From Chlorogloeopsis sp. ULAP01 (GTDB taxonomy: Bacteria > Cyanobacteriota > Cyanobacteriia > Cyanobacteriales > Nostocaceae), in NCBI RefSeq assembly GCF_030381805.1, contig NZ_JAUDRH010000021.1, forward strand, positions 62,001 to 126,000: a DNA stretch of 64,000 nt. The letters are read 5' to 3'. Below are positions 44,164-55,300 of the stretch, one piece after another. Under the pieces are notes generated by a model. The model was given only the letters and a program-made list of their open reading frames with translations. It was not told the origin of the DNA and did not search any database. Position numbers and translations under genes: made by a program. Numbering within the stretch: the stretch's first letter is position 1; each line of letters opens with the position of its first letter.

Positions 44164-45822
44164 TCAGTCCAATTTCGGTTGATACTGAATGTAGTTAGCT
44201 GGCATTTGCAATCCTTGGATTTTTAAACTTTGCATCCGGTATAAAAATGCTGCTCCTCTCATAATTTGGTTGGCAACGTCAACTACTTTTCGATTATTTG
44301 GCTCTGCTAAGTAAGATCCCCTCACCCAATTATTGAAACTACCCATTGCCGGGCCACACCAAATTTGATAATCGGTTTCTCGTCCTTTTTCTCCAGAATT
44401 AGACCAGCGAGATGATAATCCCAGATACCAACGGAAAATTAGAGCCATCTTCAGTTTAGGGTTGTTGGCAGCTTTAGCTAATTTATCTGGATTTCTTTGA
44501 GATAAATAGGCGGCGGTATCCTCCCAAATTGTTTCCAAGCTCTTTTTAAAAATTTGTTTTTCTAATTTCTCCCTTTCTGCTGGCGGAATGTCTTCAATGG
44601 AGTCATAAGTTTTGTATAAATCAGACAGTTTTTGCGCTCGCAGAGGGAAGAAAGTTCCTCTTTTAAGGACTTGAAGTTTGACGCCCATCTCAAACATATC
44701 TGCTGCCGGAGCCATCATCACGTCTGCCATTTCAGCTTGAGCCAGTAGTTGTTTGGTATGTTCAGATGTTCCGGCTTCAACACAAGACTGGTTAATAGAG
44801 CCAGTGACAATATAAGCAGCACCCATCATAAAGGCGGCTAATGCTGATTGAGGAGTTGCAATTCCTCCTGCTACCCCAACTCGGACAGGTTTTTCATAAG
44901 CATATTTTCTTTGAATTTCATCTCTGAGTTCTAGGATGGAAGGAAACAGACAAACTAGAGGACGATTATCTGTATGACCACCAGAGTCTGCTTCTACTGT
45001 GATATCATCCGCCATTGGAACTTGTTCAGCTAGTTTTGCTTGTAATTCACTGATTAGGCCTTGTTCAACTAACTGCTTGAGAATTTTTGTAGGAGCAGGC
45101 TGAAGAAATTTGGTTGCAACTTCTCTTCTAGAAATTTTGGCAATAATTTTATTTTTGATTTCAATTTTATTAGTTGCATTTAAACTCAGACCAGCACATC
45201 GATAGTAGACTATGTTGTCAGTTAAATCTAGGAAGGCAGAAGCTTCTACTGTTCTGATGCCATATTTGAGATACAAATTAACAACACCGCGTTCAATAGT
45301 TGGTTCACTGGGGCTGTGGAGTAAATTAAAAATGTAAGGCCCTTCTGGTAAGGCTTGTTGAATGCGGTTAATGGCTGCTTCGATACGAGAAGGAGACAAG
45401 CCCCCGGCACCAAATGAGCTCAAGATTTTCTCTTTCCCAAGAGCAATGACTAGTTCTTCAGAAGCTATTCCTTGAGCCATCGCGCCAGTAGCATAGGCAT
45501 ATTTCACGTTATAAAAATCTAAAAAAGTTGGATCACCTAACTGTTGAATTGCCAAGGGCGGAACAGCTATAAGCATCTCCACTTTTCCCGTTTGTCCATT
45601 ATTGGAATTGTATAAGTAACCTTCGTTGGTTACACCAATTTCTCCTTCTAATCTAATAATATAACAAGGTTTATCTAAATTCAGTAGTTTAGTTTTTATG
45701 CCTTCTTTGTCAAAAGAGACAGAATCTAAAGAACCTTGCCAAACTTGATTATGATGAGAAAAAATGTCTGAAAATTTGAGATCGTTTAAATTCTGACGCA
45801 ATATAGTGTCTACAAGTCTCAC
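44164..45822 (-). CDS. pfaD: PfaD/HglD-type trans-acting enoyl reductase
   Basis: This is a flavoprotein of the 2-nitropropane-dioxygenase fold that reduces enoyl groups in trans for PUFA-type and heterocyst-glycolipid synthases. The N-terminal domain ends near residue 85. FMN-binding segments include LVIALGKEKILSSFGAGGLSPSRIEAAI and PVRVGVAGGIATPQSALAAFMMGAAYIVTGSINQ, and the PfaD-specific stretch ADMFEMGVKLQVLKRGTFFPLRAQKLSDLY is complete. The C-terminal helical region has the RWYLGLSSRWSN and WCGPAMGSFNNWV blocks. 552 residues is normal. It sits between the CLF/AT protein and darA and presumably serves the PKS at 49325-56758. Confidence 0.95.
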   Translation of the reverse strand: MRLVDTILRQNLNDLKFSDIFSHHNQVWQGSLDSVSFDKEGIKTKLLNLDKPCYIIRLEGEIGVTNEGYLYNSNNGQTGKVEMLIAVPPLAIQQLGDPTFLDFYNVKYAYATGAMAQGIASEELVIALGKEKILSSFGAGGLSPSRIEAAINRIQQALPEGPYIFNLLHSPSEPTIERGVVNLYLKYGIRTVEASAFLDLTDNIVYYRCAGLSLNATNKIEIKNKIIAKISRREVATKFLQPAPTKILKQLVEQGLISELQAKLAEQVPMADDITVEADSGGHTDNRPLVCLFPSILELRDEIQRKYAYEKPVRVGVAGGIATPQSALAAFMMGAAYIVTGSINQSCVEAGTSEHTKQLLAQAEMADVMMAPAADMFEMGVKLQVLKRGTFFPLRAQKLSDLYKTYDSIEDIPPAEREKLEKQIFKKSLETIWEDTAAYLSQRNPDKLAKAANNPKLKMALIFRWYLGLSSRWSNSGEKGRETDYQIWCGPAMGSFNNWVRGSYLAEPNNRKVVDVANQIMRGAAFLYRMQSLKIQGLQMPANYIQYQPKLD

Positions 45823-45923
45823 GTTGTTAACCCTCTAATTTATAAGAGTAGGAAGTCAAAATTAGTTGCTTTATGTTCTTGCAAAAATAGAAAGAAAACA
45901 GCAATTTGGAGGTAGCAGCCTCG

Positions 45924-45987
45924 AAACCCTCGTTACCAGGTTTAACCTGGTAACAATAACTAAAGCCAGAGGCTCTAGTGCAAGATA
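45924..45987. repeat. Dispersed palindromic repeat, copy 2
   Basis: The hairpin core GTTACCAGGTTTAACCTGGTAAC has a perfect 11-bp stem. Flanks match the copy at 9148-9222 (AAACCCTCG left, TGCAAGATA right). It lies in the 169-bp gap between the CLF/AT gene and pfaD and may affect relative expression. Confidence 0.8.
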
Positions 45988-45991
45988 TCAA

Positions 45992-48900
45992 TTATTGTGT
46001 TTGATTCTCTGAATCGAAGGAGTTGTTTTCAACAATATGCTGTAAACAATTTAATTGAACCTGAATTATTGCACTAAGTTGATTCAGTGATTCTTGTCTA
46101 GCCTGCAAAAAATCAGTATGGGTTTTGGTAAAGTGGGAGGAATTTTCACTCAACTTTTGATATAGAGTATCGCGTAAATTTAGCATTGGAGTTTCATGAG
46201 TGACGTTGTCATTTTTTGTATTGTCAGTAGAAAGAATTTGATTTTCTTCTTGTTGTGTACTAATTTCCGGTTTTTGTGATTTGTTTACAAATTCATACTC
46301 TCTGAGAGTACTTTGGTGAGAGTAAGGATTAACATACTCAAATTTCTTCAAATCTAGTGATCCATCCTGTTGTTTTCCAGTACCATTAATCAGAAAATTG
46401 GAAGCTTGATATGGAAAAATTTTCTGGTCTTTGTTATGCAATTGTGTAAAGTTCAACTCGCTATCACACAAAGTTATAGTTTTAATTTTTGACTGGTTTT
46501 TGTTTGAAGTTTCTTGAACTTGAGAATATAGTAATGACAAGTCCATCTTTACTTGATGACTGACAAGCCTTGCCAATGCTCGAATAATAGAAGTATGCTC
46601 GTCTAACCCTCTTTTATTGAGAGAAATTGCGACGTGTTCTTTTTGCTTGAGAGTTCCGCTAATCCATCTCAAACAGTTAGCGCCAGCTCCTACTTCGATA
46701 AATATTCTGGCACCATCTTCCCAGACACGGTTAATTAACCGAGGGAAATCAAGCTGTTGAACAAGAACTTTAGCAATACTGTGACCAATAGAATTACTAT
46801 CGAGGGTAATTGGTTGGTAATTTGCTGCGGAATAAAAAACAGTATTTGGTATATTTTGAATAGGTAAGGTATTTATTTTAACGAGTTCATCGTACTCAGA
46901 ACGTATAGCCTCGCAATGAATGACATGATTGAAAGGAGCACCAAAAGCATCGCAATTTAGCCTTTGAATGACTCTTTGGCAGGCTTGGGTATCACCAGCG
47001 ATCGCGACTTCTTGTGGAGTATTAATGAGAATTAAGTAAACGTGGTTTTCATGCTTGAGAGCTTCCTGAACGAGGGATACTGGACACATAAGAATATGTG
47101 TACTCCAAAACTCAGAGCTTTCTCCATCCTGAATTTGGGGTAATTTCCAAAACCTGCGAACAGCATTTTTAGCTCCGGATAACTCTGTTTTAAATAGAGC
47201 AGATGAGTTCAAGCCCTCACTGCCTTCATGAAAGTGAGTCCACACACCCTGAGCAAGCATCATGCTAGTTTCGCCCAGGCTATACCCAAAGGCGCAATCA
47301 GGTTGTAGTTGGAAGTAATTTCTTAGAATTGCACTCAACAATCCAGCAACACCCATTTCAGATTCGAGCATTGCGACTGGATCGTCTATCAATCTCTGTT
47401 CTAGGGCTTCTAATTGCCTTTTTGATAATTTGTTCAGGCTGCGCGGATAAAGAATTTTCTCTATATTGGCGACACGACTGTAAACGCTTTTGATAATTGG
47501 ATCGTCGTAAATTTTGGGAAATAGGCGAAACAGATTGCGAGCAATACCGATATAAGAACTGTAAGCACCAGGATAAACGAAAGCGACAGTCCCTTTTTTA
47601 CCCAGTGGTTTTGGCGTGAAATAGCTACCTACAGGAGTTTGCCAGTCTTTACCTGTGGCAAAAGCATCGGCAACACCCGCAAGAGCACGCTGAATTTCTC
47701 GTATCAATTCTTCTTGATTGCGCCCAATAATTACCATTGTGTAACTGGCATTTTGACGCTGTTGAAAGGCTGCAAAGGTAAGGCTTGCGGCAGCTGATAG
47801 GGAAGATGTTGTGATTTTTGGTTCTAAAGCGCGGATCTGCTCTAATAAGGTTGGACAATCATCAGCAGCGATCGCAAACAAATACAAAGGTGTTTGCTCT
47901 AAATACCTACTAATACGTTCTTTTTGAGTTATTTCCTCTGACAAAATTAAATGTACGTAGCTGCCATCCATCTCCATACTGTTAATGGCAGCGATTCTTT
48001 TAGTAGCTCCTGGTTCTAAAAACCACGGTTTTGATTCAACAGCTACATAAAAAGGGCTATTCTGCCAAAGTTCTGGTAGTTTGGGAGCAGTCCACTGAGG
48101 TACACCGGGAATGTAACGGTGATACAAGCAGAGCGCAGTTTTAATTAAACTGACTATGCCTGAGACAGCGTAAGTATGACCAATATTGGCTTTAACACTG
48201 CCAATAGCACAAGTCAGATTGGGTTCGTAAGTTCGATAAGCTTGGAGCAAACCCTTAATTTCTGACTCATCTTGATGGGGAACCCCACTACCGAAAACTT
48301 CTAGATAGCCAATGTCTGTGGGCATGATACCCGTAGAATGAAAAGTTTGATGGCAAACTTGCGTTACTGCTGCCTCCTCAGAGAGTGTGTTGGTGGTGGA
48401 ATTCTGTTTCAAGACACTGAGGGCTTCCATTACTGCATAAATGCGATCGCCATCTTGTTGTGCTGTTTCATGGAGCTTCAACACCACCGCAGCTGCACCT
48501 TCACCTACCATCCAGCCATTAGTATTGCGATCATAGCTGAGAGTATTGATGCCTTGGTTGACTTTTGCTATCTGATTTCGTGCTAAAACACTAGCACTAT
48601 TTCCGGCAAGTTCGACAGCACCGACAACAACAGCATCTACTTCTTTGATAGAAAGTAGCTTTTGTGCAACTTCTAAAGCTGTGAATACAGAATTTTGTTC
48701 GGCAGTAAGTGTAAATGAAGGGCCAGCAAAATTCCATAAATTAGAAATACTGCATAAATTGGCAATACTGTCTTTCGCTTGCTGATTAAACAGACAAAGA
48801 GAAACTTCTGCTGCCACAACAATCACAACTCCTACCCTGCTGCCTTGATTGAGTTTTGCATCTTTCAGGGCGCGATCGGCTACCTTAAGTATCAACAATT

Positions 48901-49195
48901 CTTGAGGATTTAATTTATCCGCTTTCTCAGGTGCTAATTGAAAATCTGATAAATCAATATCAAAATCTTTTATGTATGCACCTACAGGTGCTGTGCCGCT
49001 TTCAAAGCCATAGTTTTTGAGCAAATGCTCTTGCTTTTGCGCTCCTTGCCATCGTTGAGGAGGAACATCTATAAAGTGTTGGGTTGCTTCATAAATACTG
49101 CGTTCAAAAGTATCTAATTCTTTGCAGCCTCCCAAAAAGCAATCCATACCAACAATCGCAATTTTGGGATTATTACTTTGCTCACCTATGCCCAT
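45992..49195 (-). CDS. PfaC/HglC-like protein: CLF-type KS plus acyltransferase
   Basis: Residues 10-430 form a ketosynthase fold in which the active Cys is replaced: FTLTAEQNSVF puts Gln167 where Cys normally stands. One catalytic His is also lost (EVFGSGVPHQDE in place of the EAHGTGT motif), while the other is kept (KANIGHTYAVSG). This is the pattern of a chain-length factor. Residues about 540-870 are an acyltransferase domain with FGYSLGETSMML as its Ser loop and a later His (HVIHCEAI). The last 180 residues are low-complexity and probably flexible. Together with the PKS and PfaD it makes up a PUFA/heterocyst-glycolipid-type synthase. It starts 129 bp after the PKS gene. Confidence 0.9.
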   Translation of the reverse strand: MGIGEQSNNPKIAIVGMDCFLGGCKELDTFERSIYEATQHFIDVPPQRWQGAQKQEHLLKNYGFESGTAPVGAYIKDFDIDLSDFQLAPEKADKLNPQELLILKVADRALKDAKLNQGSRVGVVIVVAAEVSLCLFNQQAKDSIANLCSISNLWNFAGPSFTLTAEQNSVFTALEVAQKLLSIKEVDAVVVGAVELAGNSASVLARNQIAKVNQGINTLSYDRNTNGWMVGEGAAAVVLKLHETAQQDGDRIYAVMEALSVLKQNSTTNTLSEEAAVTQVCHQTFHSTGIMPTDIGYLEVFGSGVPHQDESEIKGLLQAYRTYEPNLTCAIGSVKANIGHTYAVSGIVSLIKTALCLYHRYIPGVPQWTAPKLPELWQNSPFYVAVESKPWFLEPGATKRIAAINSMEMDGSYVHLILSEEITQKERISRYLEQTPLYLFAIAADDCPTLLEQIRALEPKITTSSLSAAASLTFAAFQQRQNASYTMVIIGRNQEELIREIQRALAGVADAFATGKDWQTPVGSYFTPKPLGKKGTVAFVYPGAYSSYIGIARNLFRLFPKIYDDPIIKSVYSRVANIEKILYPRSLNKLSKRQLEALEQRLIDDPVAMLESEMGVAGLLSAILRNYFQLQPDCAFGYSLGETSMMLAQGVWTHFHEGSEGLNSSALFKTELSGAKNAVRRFWKLPQIQDGESSEFWSTHILMCPVSLVQEALKHENHVYLILINTPQEVAIAGDTQACQRVIQRLNCDAFGAPFNHVIHCEAIRSEYDELVKINTLPIQNIPNTVFYSAANYQPITLDSNSIGHSIAKVLVQQLDFPRLINRVWEDGARIFIEVGAGANCLRWISGTLKQKEHVAISLNKRGLDEHTSIIRALARLVSHQVKMDLSLLYSQVQETSNKNQSKIKTITLCDSELNFTQLHNKDQKIFPYQASNFLINGTGKQQDGSLDLKKFEYVNPYSHQSTLREYEFVNKSQKPEISTQQEENQILSTDNTKNDNVTHETPMLNLRDTLYQKLSENSSHFTKTHTDFLQARQESLNQLSAIIQVQLNCLQHIVENNSFDSENQTQ

Positions 49196-49324
49196 TACTT
49201 AATCTCCTCGTACCAACGCATACTTTGAGAAACTTGTACCTACCCAAAAGAAGGGGAAGAATGGAAGAGTGGGAGAGGGAAACTGTAGGAAGAATCATTC
49301 TCCCTGTCCCCTGTCCCCTATTTC

Positions 49325-52300
49325 CTATCCTCTTTTCGTAGGCAAAATAGTTCCCTTTGCTCCAATCATGCGAGTATATATTTTCCCTTGAATGTCATGT
49401 GCAATCACATCAGCAATCACAGATGATTCAGTTTTTGATTTGACTTCGCAAGAAACGTAAAACTTTTCACCAAATGGAATAGGTGCGAACTGTTCAAAAG
49501 TTTTTATTTCTGAAGGTAAACAACCTTTTTGATGAAAATACTGCGTCCAAATCCACAGTGAATGAATTTGAACATCTGCAATATAGGGATTAAACGTGAT
49601 TACTGGAAATTGCCCTTGTTGTCTATTTCCAAGATTTGGCAAAGTACATTCTATAGTAACCTTTTCAGGACTGGCATTTAAGATAGTTTTTACACCTTGA
49701 AAATAAGGGCCGTGAAACAAGCTCATTGCTCCATTTTGATAAAGCGAGTTACTAGAACCAAAGATTATTTCTTCTTGTTGCAAGTTAAGGGCATCATAAT
49801 TAGGGGTAACAGGAATTTGATGTTTAAGCTTGACATGGCTGCTAAAGTGATAACGTATTTTTCCTTCTCGGTTTTGACTCCAGATTTTAGCATCAAGCTC
49901 TATCTCATCTGCATCGTTTTTAGCAATCTCTTGTAAATCTATGGTGTATTCACTGGCAAGACTTTCATCAAAAATAATTCCCTTCAAAACCTTATAGTTT
50001 AGACAACTAAATGATTTGTAACCGGGATAAAGTTGTTCGCAGGTGCTCGTAATCCATGATAAGGCACAAGTGGCAGGTAAAACTGGGCGACCAGCAATCA
50101 CATGATCTTGTAAAAATGGGTTGGCTGCTAATTTTAATCGTCGCTGGATACGAAATTTTTTCAACTCAGGGTTGAGAGATTTTGGTGTGTAGGTGAGGGG
50201 ACTACCAATTACCACTTGCACAGTTGGTTGGTTGGTTTGTGTTAGTTCGTTAACTAACATTTGAGTTCCAACTTTTATAGGAATAGTCTCAATACCCCGT
50301 TCGGTAAAAGCTTTCTTTAATTCTGGAGTTACCATGCCACTTTCCCAGGGTCCCCAATTGATCGCAACTACGTGACAATTGGGATAATTACGTTTCACAA
50401 GATGAGCTGACTTGTTAAGAATTTCGTTGGCGATCGCATAATCTGACTGGCCAATATTCCCATAAAAACCCACTACAGAGGAAAACAGGACTAAATAATT
50501 CAGTTGATCGGGCGACACACAACGCAGCAGATTTTCCAATCCTTTAACTTTGGCAGCGTAAACGGTTTCAAAATCCCGTTCTGATTTGTTTTCAATGCGT
50601 TTATCTGCTAAATTGCCAGCTCCGTGAATAATTCCTGTTACTGTACCTAAACGTTCTACTACGGCATTAAGTTGTTCTTGGAGCAGTGTTGCATCAGTTA
50701 TATCCACGCTCAAATATTCTGCTTGTCCACCTGCCTGCTCAATTGCTCGTAGTGTTGTGTCAATTTCTCGCCGAGAGGAAATAGCCTTATACTTTTTCTG
50801 CACCATTGCAGGTGTAGGCTTGTCCCCTTTGGCTAGAAAATCATCCATAATCCGCTTTTTCAGTTCCCCCTCATTTAAGCAGCCTTCAGCCCATACAGGT
50901 TCGGGATCTACAGGAGAACGTCCGAGCAAAATAAATTTGCATTGATAACATTGTGCCAATTGAATAACGCATTGAGCTGTTATCCCTTTTGCACCACCAC
51001 TGACGAGAAAGACTTGGGATCGGGGAGAAGACGCGGAGATGGAAAGACGCGGTGACGCGGAGAGAGAAGAGTTCTCCGTGTCTCCCCCTCCCCGTGTCCC
51101 CGTGTCCTCTTCACACACCAGTGTTGTTCGTCCTTGCGAACTATATCCAACTTCAGTAATTAACCGATTGGGATCGTAGAGTTCGGCGAGGATATAGCTT
51201 ACTGATGTTTGAGTATCTAAATCGGGGCTGAGATCTAGCGCTCGGCAAAATACGGGTTCCCATTCTTGATTTAAGGTTTTGGTTAATCCAAACAGCCCAC
51301 TACCGATGGCACCAAAGTTGGTTTTCTGTCCTAGTCCGAACTCACCATCAAGACGAGCAACAGTCAAAAAGCAACTACGTCCTACAGATGCGGCTTGATT
51401 GAGTGGTTCTTTAAGATGTTTGGCAATCAGAAAGACTTGGCGAAGTAGGGCTTTCTCGGTTTCCAGATAACGGATGTCATTGCTAGTATCGTCATGACTT
51501 GCAGGATTGAGGTGAATGAACGCGGCAATTGAACCATACTCAGAGGCGATCGCTTCTAACTGATTTTTCAAATTCTCCTCACTCAATGAAGCCAAGACAA
51601 CACGATTTACTCCTTCTGGTAAAGGCAACTGTTGTGCAATTAAGGTTTGGGGAAAACTTAAGACAACCACTTTCCAACCGCGTTCATAAAGAGCAAGAGC
51701 AAGTTCTGAGGTAGTGAGGGAGCCATCATCAGTAAGCAAGGCAATATGCTTTTCTGGCAAGGTAAAATCTAAAACGTCGGGTTCTGGAAGAAATTTGAGT
51801 TTGACTGGACTGCGGAGAATCTTACAATCTAGCTCAGGTAGCTGGCTGCAAGGCTCGACTGGAAGTGTTTTTTTTTCCAGCACGTTAGCCTGTTGTTTCA
51901 TGTAGTCAACTATTTGACCAAGAGTACGTAATTCTCCCAGTTCTTCTGGATTAGGCCTGGGTAAATCTGGGTATAGCTCCAACAGCGCTCCCAGTATTTC
52001 AACTCGTTTGATCGAATCAATTCCCAAATCTGCCTCCATATCCATCGACAGTTCTAGCATCTCTACTGGATAGCCTGTCTTTTCGCTCACAACGTTGAGC
52101 AGAATTTGGCTGAGATCGCTAAAATCAACCGATGGGACTGGGGAAACCGATTCTGCTGGAGTAATGGCAATAGCAGAAACTAGGGAAGTTGGTTCTTCTG
52201 GAGTAGCAATAGTGGCAGGAATTGAGGAGGAAGAAGACACTGAGAATTGTGAATCAGATTCTCTCCCAAAGTCTTGTTGTCTCCTTGTCTCCTTGTCCTC

Positions 52301-55300
52301 ATTTCTCTTTGCGTCTTCTACTTCTTGCGCTATGTTGGTGGGTGCAGACTCAATTTGAGCAATTGCTGGTACAAGAGTCCGCATATACTCTACGATTTGA
52401 CCAAGAGTACGTAGTTGTCCCAGTTCTTCTGGATTCGGCTTGGGCAAATCTGGGTATAATTCCAACAGCGCTCCCAAAATTTCAACTCGTTTGATCGAAT
52501 CAATTCCTAAATCAGCCTCGATATCCATCGACAGTTCCAACATCTCGACTGGATAACCTGTCTTCTCACTTACAACATTTAGTAGAGTCTGACTCAGGGT
52601 AGCTTCATCAATTGTGATTGGTGATGAGAGCGTATCTATAGACGTGTCAGAAGTTTTGATTGCAACTGGTTTTGTACCATTATTAGTATCAGAATGAACA
52701 CCATTAGTTGAAACAACTTCAGGGCTAACTCCCAAGTTTGTGCCATTACTCCCATGATGATAAACGCCATTACTTAGGTCAGAATGGACACCATTAGTTG
52801 AAACAACTTCAAAGCTAGTTACTAACTCATTAACAGGTACAGCAACAATAGAATTATCTTGCTGCTCACTAATAGTAGATTCCTCTGATGGTAAAACCGC
52901 AGGACGTTTATCTGTTCTCCGCTGGGAGTCTAAAACCCCATCTTCTATAAGTTGCAAGTCTGGGTTAGGGTAACAGTTCTTTCCCCAAACCTCCTGTTCC
53001 ATTTTATTGCCCTTATTCGCAATCAACAGATCATACTGTTGCTGGAGCAATTGGAAAAAGTTTTTGGTGTGTTCTGTTTGATGATTCAGATACTGCTCAT
53101 GAACGCGCAGAGTTTCGCCTTGGTGCTCGTGAAAACGCATAATACTGCGTTCAGCATATGAGAGTGCTATTTGCTTATTTTCTGCCTGGGGAAGAGCAGA
53201 TTGACTATTTTTGAGCAAGGAATTCTGCTGCTGCATCAGTTGGAAGAAGGTTTTAGTATATTCCGTCTGATGCTGCAAAGATTGTTCGTGAACACGCAGA
53301 ACATCACGTTGATGGCGATTAAATTCTATCAGAGTGTACTCTAAGCTGTCTAAAATTAGTTGATAATTTTGAGGAAGTTGTGGATTTGATTGCTGTTGTG
53401 GTTGAGAAGTTGCTTGAGGAGATTTCATCATCTCAGAGGATTTTTCTGGTTTATTACCGTTTGCAACTAGTATGGACTTGCTATTTTCTGTGTTTACATA
53501 TGGGGGAGTGTTGTTAACAGTAAGACTAGAAGGGGTATTAGCACCAGGAGAATTATCTTTTGGATGCGTAAAACTAACTTGATACCCATTTTGGTGAATT
53601 TTCTCGCCAGAAGATTCTGCTGGTTTATAACCGTTTGTAACTAGTGCAGGCTGGTGGTGTTCTGAATTCACATATGAGGGGATGGGCGTCTTGTTTGTGT
53701 TTAAGACAGGCAGAGTAGAGAAATCATCTTTTGCATATGCAATACTGACTTGATGTCCATTTTGCAGAGCTTTTGCAAAAGCTTGCTTGGTTTTTTCTGA
53801 CAGATAGTTACTACCATTTAACCAAACATTCAATAGCTTATTTTTGGCAACTTCTGGGGTTTTGTACTCGATTTGATAGGGATCGAGATTTTTTAAAGGC
53901 AATCCAGCGACACGCAACTGCACAACAGCTTCTCGAAGACAGCGATCGCTATCCTTTTGCTGACTGCTATTTAAAGCCACAGCCAAATGGGGTTTTTCTG
54001 CAAGAATATCTTTCACCAAGTTGGTGAGAATACTTTTAGGCCCAAATTCGATGAAGCAATAACCACCTTCAGCGTAAATATTTTCAATTTCTTGCTTGAA
54101 AAGTACCTGATTAATCAGATGTTGTTTGAGGATTTTTTGAATGGCTTGGGGTTCACTTGGGTAGCGCTCTCCTGTCACATTAGTGTAGACAGAGATTTGT
54201 GGCTGGTTAAAATTCACTTTCTCAATTGCATGAGCAAAGGGTTTTTGGGCATGAGCTACCAATGGTGTATGAAAAGCTGCCGAAACTGGTAGTAAAACGG
54301 TAGAGAAAGCACTTTTCTCTAAAATATCTCGAATTTTGGCGATTTCAGCCTTTGCTCCTGCTAAGACAACTTGACGAGGAGAGTTCAAATTAGCAATGGT
54401 GACTAAAGGAAAATTCTTGACTACCTCTTCAACTTGAGTGACATCTCCTTTGACTGCCAGCATCGCCCCGGCATCGAACTCAGGATCGTTTGGTGCAGCC
54501 ATAGCTTGTCCTCTGGCTTTTACCAAGAAAAAGTAATCTTCTTCACTGAGAACACCAGCAGCCCATAGAGCTGTCAGTTCTCCAAAGCTGTGTCCAACAA
54601 CAAAATCTGGCTTGAACCCTGCCTGTTGTAATATCTTGTAAAGCCCAACACTAAAAGCTCCGATTGCTGGCTGGGCATATTCTGTTTGCTGTAGTGCTTC
54701 AACCTGTGCCTGTCTTTGAGGCGGATTAAATACAGGAGGAGGAAAAACTATTTCTGAAAGGGGCTGTAAACCATCTTTACAGAAAAGACTATCTATGCAA
54801 CTATAGCTCTGTCGTAAGTAAGGAAAGTTAATTGCAAGTTCTCGACCCATTTCCAAGTATTGAGAGCCTTGCCCAGAAAACAGAGCTACTATTTTCCCCT
54901 CAGTTACAATACCCGTTTTGCGGTAAAAAATCCCTTGGGGATGTTCCCACGAGGAGGCTTGGGAGTTATCTTGGAGCAATTTAATGGTGATTTGCAGTAA
55001 CTTGCAAGCATCTGCTAAAGAATCGGCAACAAATCCAACTCTGGCATCTGTGACAGGAATTTCTAATGATTGACACGCTGCAATCAGTAGTTCATAATCC
55101 TGTTCTTGATCTTCGGATTGCAATTTACTTAGAATTTCTTCACAACGCGATAATAACTGCTCTGGTGTAGGTGCAAATATAAATACTGACTGGGGAGTTT
55201 TATGTAAACGATAAGGGCGATCGTGTTCACCGGAATATTCTTCCAAGACGATGTGATAATTCGTGCCGCCAAATCCAAAAGAACTGACTCCAGCACGTCT

